Positions 56,760 to 64,000 of a DNA stretch of 64,000 nucleotides are shown here, piece by piece. Position 1 is the first letter of the stretch, and every line of letters begins with the position of its first letter. This DNA is from Thinopyrum elongatum (Eukaryota > Streptophyta > Magnoliopsida > Poales > Poaceae), in contig CM022302.1 in the NCBI GenBank assembly GCA_011799875.1, positions 54,413,153-54,477,152 of the forward strand, in the 5' to 3' direction. The notes beneath the pieces were generated by a model. That model saw only the letters and a program-made list of their open reading frames with translations. It ran no database searches and had not been told where the DNA came from. Made by a program: the position numbers and the translations under genes.

Positions 56760-57394
56760 CCAAGAAGGTAAGGTTTAACCCTAGGTTAGGTGGTGGCGTC
56801 GAGGGTTGCCAAGAAGGTAATGTTTAACCCTAGGTTAGGTGGCATCGTTGAGGTTTGCCGAGAAGGTAAGGCTTAACCCTAGGTAAGGTGGTGTCATTGA
56901 GGGTTGCCGAGAAGATAAGGATTAACCCTAGGTTAGGTGGCGTCGTCGAGGGTTGCTAAAAAGGTAAGGCTTAACCCTAGGTTAGGTAGCGTCGTTGAGG
57001 GTTGCCGAGAAGGTAAGGTTTAACCCTTGGTTAGGTGGCATCGTTGACCCCTAGGTTAGGTGGCGTCGTCGAGGGTTGCGGAAAAGGTAATGTTCAACCC
57101 TAGGTTAGGTGGCATCATCGAGGGTTGCCGAGAAGGTAATGTTTAACCCTAGGTTAGGTGGCGTCGTTGAGGGTTGCTGAAAAGGTAATGGTTAACCCTA
57201 GGTTAGGTGGCATCATCGAGGGTTGCCGAAAAGGTAAGGCTTAACCCTAGGTTTGGTGGTGTCGTAGAGGGTTGCCGACAAGGTAAGTGTTAACCCTAGG
57301 TTAGGTGGCCTCATCGAGGGTTGCCGAGAACGTAAGGTTTAACCCTAGGTTAGGTGGCGTCATCGAGGGTTGCCAAAAAGTTAAGGGTTAACCC
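56760..57394. repeat. 49-bp tandem repeat array, about 13 copies
   Basis: Each unit has AAGGTAAGG, TTTAACCCTAGGTTAGGTGG, then CGTCGAGGGTTG. One unit (near 57040) is shortened. The AACCCTA word in every unit matches the telo-box motif found in some plant promoters. Copies differ at several bases, so the array is not newly made. It sits between the two convergent MULE genes. Confidence 0.9.
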
Positions 57395-57402
57395 ACACCC
57401 CC

Positions 57403-57776
57403 ATGGATGTGCATAAAACCCCAAGCCTGGCAGCCACCTCCCACATCTCTCCACCCACTACCCCTCTTTACCCCAGCCACCACCCTTCTTTTCAAAACCC
57501 TAGCTCAGTGGATCCTAGCCTTGGTGAGGTAACGGGCGAGGAGGAGGCGCCGACGTGGAGGGCGCTGGCACAAAGGGCACATGCTACTCTCTACAGTATG
57601 AGCGCCAGCTGTCCAACAGGATTTTCGAGCACTGCACCAATGAGGAGTATGAGCAGGTGATACCCACCGGATCTAGTAGAACATTCGGCCAAATCATCGG
57701 CTGGGCGAGGGCGGAGGCTGACTTTTCTCCAGATCCGGCTACGAGAGCGAGGTGGATGTCTTTCTTGTACCCATGA
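57403..57776 (+). other. Possible small coding region of unknown function
   Basis: Two short frames in different phases are readable: 57403-57660 (MDVHKTPSLAATSH...) and 57555-57776 (ends FGQIIGWARAEADFSPDPATR then ARWMSFLYP). The second has balanced amino-acid use and resembles a real protein C-terminus, but I do not recognise it. CTACAG|TATGAG near 57595 could be a splice acceptor. It may be a gene fragment captured by the MULE. Confidence 0.3.
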
Positions 57777-57779
57777 TGA

Positions 57780-58280
57780 TGTGGTGGGGTATCAATCCAC
57801 ATTTGCACTGTATCACTCATTTTCTATCAATAAAGCAATGGTTGTGTATCAATTGTCATTTCAATATATCAATTTTTTTTGTTAAACATGAAATCAATAT
57901 AATTCACTTATTGCAACACATTTAAATAAAATTCTTGTTTAACCAAAATAATTAATATAATTCATTTCTTGCAACAACATTAAAATAAATTTATTTATTT
58001 AACAAAAAAATCAATAAAATTCATACTTGCATCAACATTTCAATATTTTTCTGTTTTTCAACCAAATATCTTAAGTTCAACAACATCTCAGCCATACTTC
58101 ACAATTATCAACAACAAATCAACATAGTTCATACTTCCATACTTCATTAAGACCAAATATTCCATCACAACATCTAGCATCATAATTCTCAAGTCTCAAA
58201 CAGCATGACAGCACAGTCGTAAGCATACTAGTTCAACAGATCATAAGCAGTCAGCATACATGATAACTAAACTATTGGAT
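57780..58280. other. AT-rich spacer, no gene seen
   Basis: This lies 3' of the GRF-finger gene and likely includes its 3' untranslated region. Repeated TCAATATAATTCA-like words are present. Confidence 0.45.
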
Positions 58281-58418
58281 TCACTCATCACAGATTGCCT
58301 TGATCCTCTTGATCTTGCTCTTTTTCTCATCCCCACACTAGTAGAAAACAGAGCTTTGGTCCAAGCTCAATGCACCCTTTAGTCCCGGTTGCATTACGAA
58401 CCGGGACTAATGTGAGCA

Positions 58419-58483
58419 TTAGTCCCGGTTCATGTCTCAAACCAGGACCTTTAGTCCCGGTTTGAGACATGAACCGGGACTAA
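58419..58483. repeat. Perfect 25-bp hairpin in CACTA subterminal region
   Basis: 58419-58443 and 58459-58483 are exact reverse complements with a 15-bp loop. The arms span TTAGTCCCGG and CATGTCTCAAACC. A transcript would fold into a microRNA-precursor-like stem. Confidence 0.85.
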
Positions 58484-59632
58484 AGGGCATCGCACCCTTT
58501 AGTCCTGGTTCGTGTCTCAAACCGGGACTAAAGGGGTCTCAAATTTTTTTGTTTGTTTTTCCATTTGTTTTCTGTTTTTAGTTTCTGTTTTAAATTGCTT
58601 ATATCTTTTAGGATATTTGATGTTTTTAAGTGATTCTTTTTGCATTAGATTCAAAATTTTGTCTAGTTTCTGTTTGTGCCATTAGTTTTTAAATTTGAAT
58701 GATTTAAATATGAATTTGTTCAAATTTGCTTCAAACCCTAGATTGTGAATAGTTTGATTTTAAAAATAGTTTTTAATTTAATTCTTTTTGCTCCTAGTCA
58801 CATGTCAGATTGTTGTCACAGTAAGATTTATTTGGTTATTTTTAGAATAATTTAAATTAGAATTTTAATTAAAACAGTACTGCTTTGCTTATATAGTTGT
58901 TTAGCCTTTAATAATAGTTGATAGAATTAGTTTTGCTATATTAAAAAGTAATTCTTTTTGCCACTTTAATAGTTGGTTAAACTTAGTTGTGACTCTGGCT
59001 AGGACGGTGCTAGCAGATGTAGTTGACGGTAGGATTGGATGGACACCATCCCGGACTAAAGGGGTTCAAACTCTACCCCCCCCCCCGGTGTATCGCCATT
59101 TCAGTTTTGAAAAAAACAAAAGAAAATGATAAAAACTTCAAAAATTAAAATCCTTCGAGATGTAGTTATGTTACTACATCTACTAGTTAGGAAAATTAAA
59201 AAACTTAAATTTGGACATGTTTTGCAAAAAAAGTGTTATGAAAAAGTAAAACGGCTATAACTTTTGCATACGATGTCGAAAAAAACGTATAATATATCAA
59301 AATGTTCAGCACGAAAATCCGGTTCCGATTTCGACTGCCATAGGCTGTTTTGCAAATTTGTAGAATCCTCAAATTCCAAAAGGAAAAAAAGTTATGCTCA
59401 AATTTCTGTTTTTTTGAATTTTTTGTCAAACTCTGGTCAAACTATGGTCAAAGTATGGTCAAACTACTTATTCAAGAAATATTAGTGTTACTAATTAATT
59501 ATTATTTTTTAGAATAATAGTTTCAAACTCAAACGGTGCTTCTTGCTCAAGTTCAACTCCTAAGGGTTAATAGGATTGACAGCTTACTATTGTCAGGAAA
59601 ACAACAAGTGCAGACTTGGAAATGAGGGGGAA

Positions 59633-59703
59633 TAGAACTCGGAAGTTAAGTGTGCTCAGGCTGGAGTAGTGAGAGGATGGGTGACCGGCCGGGAAGTTAG
59701 ACG
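59633..59703 (+). repeat. 5S-rRNA-like segment inside CACTA
   Basis: About 70 bp resemble the plant 5S rRNA gene from its middle to near its end: GAACTC.GAAGTTAAG.GTGCT, GGAGTAGT, GGATGGGTGACC and GGGAAGTT in the right order and spacing. These include the A-box (59644-59655) and C-box (59675-59686) of the internal RNA polymerase III promoter. The first 45 or so bases of 5S rRNA are not recognisable, so it is not a functional 5S gene. Confidence 0.65.
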
Positions 59704-61483
59704 ATTTGGAATGATGAGGGGTGATTAGAGATTAGAGATTAAATTGAGCAGTGATGAGGGATGATTAGAGATTAAACTGTCAAATAATTCAGAAATTTGA
59801 AAATCGGGAAAAAAATTCAAAAAAAAATTCAGTTTTTTTTTCAAAAAAAAGTCAAATTTTTTTTTTCAAAAAATTTCTTTAGTCCCGGTTGGTGTTATCA
59901 ACCGGGACTAAAGGTGGAGCTCTAGACAACGGCCACGTGGAGCCCCTTTAGTCCCTGTTCGTAAGCGAACCGGGACTAAAGGCCCTCTGGAACCGGCACT
60001 AAGGCCCATTTTCTACTAGTGCCAGCCTTCAGCAGGTCAGCTATGACATACTCAAGCCTTTTCTTCTCCTGCTTGACCTCAGCAATACCTTCAACTACTT
60101 CTTCCTTCCAACTCCTAATCACTTCTGCCCGGGAAGCCTGAATGTGCTTCAGCAGATGAACCTCTTTCTTCAGTTCCATGTTCTCCTTCTCAAGCATAGC
60201 CATCTTTTCCTCTGCTTCAAGAGCAATCTTCTCCTCCTCCCTTTCCATCATTATCTTCTTGTAATTCTCCCTGTGCACCTGCTTCTCAATAGATTCACAG
60301 AACTCTTTGGTAAGTTATTGTTCTTGTTCTGCCTGCCTTGGCCTCCTCATACATAGCCCAGATCTTCTTTAGTGCATTCTTCAGTTCATCAGGCCATTCA
60401 TTTTCCACCCACTCCACAACACCACAATTGTACCTTTCCTTCAATACATCAAAGGAAACATCAATTTCTTGGTCTGACATATGGAATTCTTCACACTTGC
60501 AAAACAAATAAACAAAGCATTTCTACTTATCCTTTTTTGAACACTTGCAAAACACAATATAACTAAAAAGAGCACTTGTAATGTCCATTTTGTAATGACC
60601 ATTCTAAATCAAACAGAGCATTTGTAGTTACACTTGCAGAACACATTAAAACTAAATCAAAGTAAAGAGAGCATTTGTACAGTACCGATTGAAACTGATC
60701 AGAGCATTTGTAGTTACCCTTGCAGAACACATTTGAACTAAATCAAACTAAACAGAGCATTTGTACAGAACTAATTGAAACTAAATTGAGCATTTCTACA
60801 GAACTAATTGAAACTAATCAGAACATTTATACTTGAAGAACACATGACATTTTGCACTGACCAATTGCCTTCAGCATTTTGTACTAATTGAAACTAAATA
60901 GAGCATTTTGCACTGGCCAATTGCCATCAACATTTATACTAATTGAAACTAAATAGAGTATTTTGTACTTGTCCAGAATTTTCTACAGACCATTGTGCAG
61001 AACAATATGAATCCAACCAAATTTAATACTGACACACACAGCGTAGCCATAGAACCTCCTGCCAGTGTTCATCCCTTCAAACACAACAAGCCTCTCAGAC
61101 GGAAGCTTATGGATGCAAAGGTGCATTCCAGTGCCATCTGTGCCACACCAATCTAAGTCCTTTGTTGTTGCTGGGCACTAATATTGCAAGGGGAAACAAC
61201 CCTAATAAAATCTAAGCTCAAATCATGAAATCCCCAATCCAAAACCATAACCCTAGGTCAGAGAGGCCAAGGTACGTGAGTACGGCTCGTAGTCGTACTC
61301 TTCTGACAGCGGCGACATGGCTTCCGAGCTTGTCTCACCGTCATTCCATGACACCATGGCTGCGGCGGCCAGTGGCGAGTCAACTGGGGTGGCGGCGGCT
61401 GCGGCAGCGCCCGGGAAGAACAGAGCGCGGGGGCGAGGAGGGGGGAAATGGTGGCCTGTACCAATTCGGTTGGGTCAAACCAA

Positions 61484-61711
61484 GTTAAACGAGTGCTGTT
61501 AACGGCCGTCACTCCTGGCCGTTTGCCCTTGCCACATGGCCCTGACAGGTGGGGCCGGGGTGTCAGGTTTGCTGTCAAAACGTGGTCAATCGACGGTTTA
61601 GTGCTTTCTGCAACGGGCTTACTGAAAAACGGTGTTTTTTGCAAACTATTAGCGAAATGGTGGTTTTCTGATGCATTGTGCGCAGTTGTGGTGGTTTTTG
61701 GCAATTTACTC
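61484..61711. repeat. MULE terminal inverted repeat, right
   Basis: Counterpart of 49819-50045. The GRF-finger gene starts about 125 bp inside it, so it probably held that gene's promoter. Confidence 0.93.
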
Positions 61712-61720
61712 CATTTCTCA
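61712..61720. repeat. MULE target-site duplication, right
   Basis: CATTTCTCA, identical to 49810-49818. Confidence 0.95.
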
Positions 61721-61773
61721 AGACTTGCTTCACTGTAATGAAGATGCAAGCAGAGAAATGTATCGCCAGTCAC
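61712..61773 (-). pseudogene. NLR relic: proximal part, beyond the MULE
   Basis: The reading LHLHYSEASLEK joins in frame with WDATSSEC at 49809 once the MULE and one target duplication are removed. It is too short to show more than membership of the NLR tail. Sequence further right (61800 onward) does not read as leucine-rich repeats. Confidence 0.6.
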
Positions 61774-62227
61774 CAGGCATGCATCATTGTGGTTTCCACT
61801 AAAAGAGGCAATATATTTCTATCGAAACAGTCTCAGCCACGTCTGCTAGAAACTTTTGCGATAACAGCAATCAAATCCCACCACCCGCCATGGACGGCAC
61901 CGAGGTCGGGTAGGCCCCCAGAACCTTGAACAAGATCATCAGAATTAAACACATGAAGGCCTTGTGGACATATCTGATGGCAAGAAAAAACAGTTGGGGA
62001 GAAGAAGATTGTTGAGAGCGCGCGAGGTGCTGGCTGGCTTAGACATGTTGTATGCCTGAAAATAACAGTGTGGATGACAGCAGGTGTCATTGGGTGCACC
62101 CGTGCAAGGAAACTCAGATACGCACCAAACCAAACCAAGGATTCATCCAACTGGAGCAGCCAAACTCAGACACGTACCAAGGATCCTGTTGCTTACAAAA
62201 CAAAACGAATATAAGATGAAACTTACC
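61774..62227. other. No gene seen
   Basis: There are no supported coding signals. 61990-62110 contains short open frames only. The segment separates the NLR relic from a possible exon at 62228. Confidence 0.4.
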
Positions 62228-62411
62228 ATGCATCTTACATTTGCTGTCTGAAACTGGATGGACGATAATGAATCGATCCCCAGCTTTTGTCCACTCCTTG
62301 ACATGGGATGGATCGATGCGCATGCATGCATTGAGAATCAATGCACCCATCATCTCTGAAAGACACACCCACTGGCGGGCATTCAGAATTGGTGTGATAT
62401 GATAGCAACCT
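62228..62411 (-). other. Possible single exon of an unrecognised gene
   Basis: On the minus strand, an acceptor GTAGTAACAG| and a donor CATG|GTAAG bracket an open stretch reading CYHITPILNARQWVCLSEMM, GALILNACMRIDPSHVKEW and TKAGDRFIIVHPVSDSKC. Its composition is protein-like and the splice sites are good. I cannot name the family. No neighbouring exon was found within the window, so it may be a gene fragment. Confidence 0.3.
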
Positions 62412-62599
62412 GTTACTACAAAGAAGGGGGACAGAAATTAGTGCCAGTCGACACCACAGCAGCACTATATTATATCGTACACATGCATGTGCTATCTATC
62501 TTATTCTTATCTTAAGGACAAAACATTTTCTTCAAAGTGAATAAATACTAGTGTTGATAAAGACATTGTCGGACTAATAATAGTGCAATAAACACTTCC

Positions 62600-64000
62600 A
62601 GCAGGCAGGCACAGGGCAAGCACATATGCATGGCCGAGTATATATATGACGAAGCAAGACCTCTTACCTCTCCCGCGAGCGACCCCCCTAGCGCCGCCGG
62701 GCCTCCGTCCCCACCCCCTCCCCTCGCTGCCGCTGGTGTGCGCCGCCAGGCGAAGCCCGGTCAACGTCGGCCGCGGCGGGGTTTCCTCTCCCCCCGATCG
62801 ATGAGGGCTGGCTCTGGTTGGTGGCGACGCGGTGGCGGACGTTTGGCGGCGGGGTCACGGACGTGTGCTCAGGCGCGGTGGGCTGCGTGGTCGTAGGTCG
62901 CTGCGGCCCAGATCTGGGGCCCAGCCGGTCTCCCTGGCCTGATTCGGAGGCACAGCTGGGGGGCTGGTGCCGCCATCCTCCTCGCGACGTAGTCACGGCC
63001 AGGTGCGCTGGTGGCTACCTTGCCCGGCCTTGGGCCGAGGGCATCCTGCCCGAGGGGCCCATACCTGCCTAGATCGGGGGCAGGGTGGGGGCCGTTGAGC
63101 CAGAGGGGTGGTCGTGGCCCGGGGGATCTGGCCGCCTTCCTCCGCTCGTGGTCGGTGTTCCCGTCGTCGGGTAGTCTTCCTTGGCACGGTCTTGTGCTGA
63201 CAATTGGGGGCGTCGGCGGGGGTCGTGGTGTGTCTTCCCTCACGACCGTATCCATGTGGATCGGCGGTGGTGTAAGGTTGTGGGATCTCCTGGACGCCGG
63301 GGTGGCGGCCCGGGCTGGCGGTCCATCAGATTGGCTTTTCAGCAGGCGTCTTGACGGCAGTGATGGTTTGCTTCCTTTGGCCTTGTGAGCGGCAGAGGAC
63401 GTAGCGTTGGGTGATCCTGGTGTCGGCGGTGCCTCGGCAGTGGCGGCTCCTAGATCGTGCTCTAGAGGTCTTGTTTGGTGGTGGCATGCCTTTCCTCGGG
63501 GTGTACAGGTGCTCGAGATTCCTTGGTGTGGCGCGGGTGAGAGGTTCCGAGTGAAAGCCTTGTGCTCCGGTGCCAGCAGCGGCGATGCTCATGGGTGTCG
63601 CGCCCATCCTGAGGACGTCGTTGTGGTCCCTCTCTCCGAGCCAGGGCTCCGGGTGAAAACCCTTGACCGTTTCCTCGGTCTCGGCGGCGGCGATGCGTTG
63701 CTTCGTCCCCCTCCTGCGGGCATTATCATGGAGCTCAGGTTCCCTCCGACGCACTGCGCTGGCATCGGCGGACATTTTCCGATTCTGGATTGAAGCTTCC
63801 TCGGCTCCGGCATGGGCGGTCGCACTTGCCTCCTAATCTTTTACACGGGCACTCGTTGGCGCCTCTTGCGGTCCTCGTTGTCCACAGGCAGGCTCAGGCT
63901 CCACGATCCGGAGTGGGAGGGCAGGGGGCTCTCTTCGGCAGCTACTTGGTGTGAGAGGAGCAACGAGGTCCATCGATTTCCCTTGGTGGCTGAGTCTACT
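62600..64000 (+). other. GC-rich block, probably 5' part of a non-LTR retroelement
   Basis: From about 62650 to the window end the sequence is GC-rich, starting with CTCTCCCGCGAGCGACC and GCCGCCGGGCCTCCG. It has open frames on both strands but no conserved domain. It resembles the long GC-rich leaders of grass LINE-type elements and is similar in style to the poly(A)-ended fragment at 39060-39552. The continuation lies outside the window, so the call is tentative. Confidence 0.35.

Larger units (their letters stand above)
58336..60021. mobile_element. Non-autonomous CACTA element
   Basis: The ends are CACTAGTAGAAAA and TTTTCTACTAGTG, flanked by a 3-bp duplication CCA at 58333-58335 and 60022-60024. 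The subterminal regions carry many TTTAGTCCCGGTT units in both orientations. There is no transposase in its 1686 bp, so it depends on an autonomous relative. It interrupts the GRF-finger gene. Confidence 0.92.
58281..61357 (-). pseudogene. GRF-zinc-finger / coiled-coil gene of the MULE
   Basis: Exon A (61357-61253) reads MVSWNDGETSSEAMSPLSEE then YDYEPYSR. After an acceptor at about 61179, exon B reads DWCGTDGTGMHLCIHKLPSE and EGMNTGRRFYGYA, the GRF finger. Exon C holds NCGVVEWVENEWPDELKNAL and a heptad-rich helix (MMEREEEKIALEAEEKMAML...) ending DEKKSKIKRIKAICDE at 58281. The gene is broken by a CACTA insertion inside codons for LLKAG/DEKK, by a frameshift plus TAA near 60325, and by tyrosine in place of a cysteine in the finger. 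It runs inward from the right terminal repeat and converges with the transposase, like mudrB in maize MuDR, although the protein is unrelated to MURB as far as I can see. Its role is unknown. Confidence 0.6.
49819..61711. mobile_element. Mutator-like element (MULE), 11.9 kb, two genes
   Basis: The outer ends are GAGTAAATTGCC on the left and its complement on the right, with inverted repeats of 227 bp (49819-50045) and 228 bp (61484-61711). The flanks carry a perfect 9-bp duplication CATTTCTCA at 49810-49818 and 61712-61720, the hallmark of Mutator transposition. Inside are a mudrA-like transposase (plus strand) and a GRF-finger gene (minus strand) that converge, with minisatellites between them. 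Two later insertions, a Gypsy LTR fragment and a CACTA element, account for about 4.5 kb, so the original element was about 7.4 kb. Confidence 0.95.

Noticed and set aside
59633..59703. Functional 5S rRNA gene
   Set aside because: Only the middle and late part is recognisable, with several mismatches, and it is enclosed in a CACTA element.
61258..61773. 171-codon minus-strand frame starting MTGDTFLCLHLHYSE
   Set aside because: It crosses the MULE border: the first 20 or so codons are NLR relic and the rest is terminal repeat and antisense of the GRF exon, so it is not one gene.
1..64000. CRISPR arrays, bacterial operons, rRNA operons or organellar inserts
   Set aside because: No such signal was seen; every tandem array present lacks the spacer structure of a CRISPR, and coding regions are plant nuclear in type.

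Overview
This window is repeat-dense plant nuclear DNA from a large-genome grass, most likely a Triticeae species (wheat, Aegilops, rye or barley). The evidence is nested long-LTR Copia and Gypsy retrotransposons, CACTA elements with TTTAGTCCCGGTT repeats, a Mutator-like element (MULE), intron-containing genes with GT..AG junctions, and a grass-type CC-NBS-LRR resistance gene. There is no bacterial, organellar or viral gene organisation. Assignments come from reading motifs and repeat boundaries by eye; no database search was possible.

Layout. 1-3499 is the internal part of a Tekay/Del-like Gypsy chromovirus, cut by the window start and broken inside integrase by a Copia LTR (3499-5669, minus) that has no matching target-site duplication. 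6285-7390 is a decayed gene of the grass 'putative gypsy-type transposon' family, joined to an old minus-strand Copia relic (7390-11347). 11348-20230 is a palindromic chimera of the same Gypsy family: a complete 3.7-kb LTR and pol on the minus strand, joined head-on to 2.16 kb of the same LTR in plus orientation. Its right end lies in the 5' LTR of a young Copia element (20231-29638) with an intact 1321-residue polyprotein. That Copia sits in the 3' LTR of a gag-only, probably Sirevirus-like non-autonomous element (29639-38995, minus), which itself lies 33 bp inside the end of a CACTA transposon (38996-39028). About 11 differences in 1.08 kb between the gag-only LTRs, against about 13 in 1.9 kb between the Copia LTRs, agree with this nesting order.

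The rest is closer to a gene island. It holds a poly(A)-tailed retroelement end (39060-39550), a beta-expansin C-terminal pseudogene (41565-41879), an apparently intact two-exon CC-NBS-LRR gene on the minus strand (45069-48653, 929 residues), and the 3' tail of a second NLR copy. That tail is split by an 11.9-kb MULE (49819-61711) with 227/228-bp terminal inverted repeats and a perfect 9-bp target duplication. The MULE carries a broken mudrA-like transposase on the plus strand and a convergent GRF-zinc-finger/coiled-coil gene on the minus strand. It has in turn received a truncated Gypsy LTR, which occupies the place of the DDE core, and a 1.7-kb CACTA element containing a 5S-rRNA-like segment and a perfect 25-bp hairpin. 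The right edge (about 62.6-64 kb) is GC-rich and looks like a non-LTR retroelement 5' region.

Only the NLR looks like a functional host gene. No wholly new multi-gene system is evident. The observations most worth following are the inverted Gypsy chimera, the two-gene MULE, the 5S-like insert in the CACTA, the gag-only element with repeated polypurine-tract-like motifs, the ATGA-split Gypsy pol, and the consistent use of TAG in the decayed reading frames.
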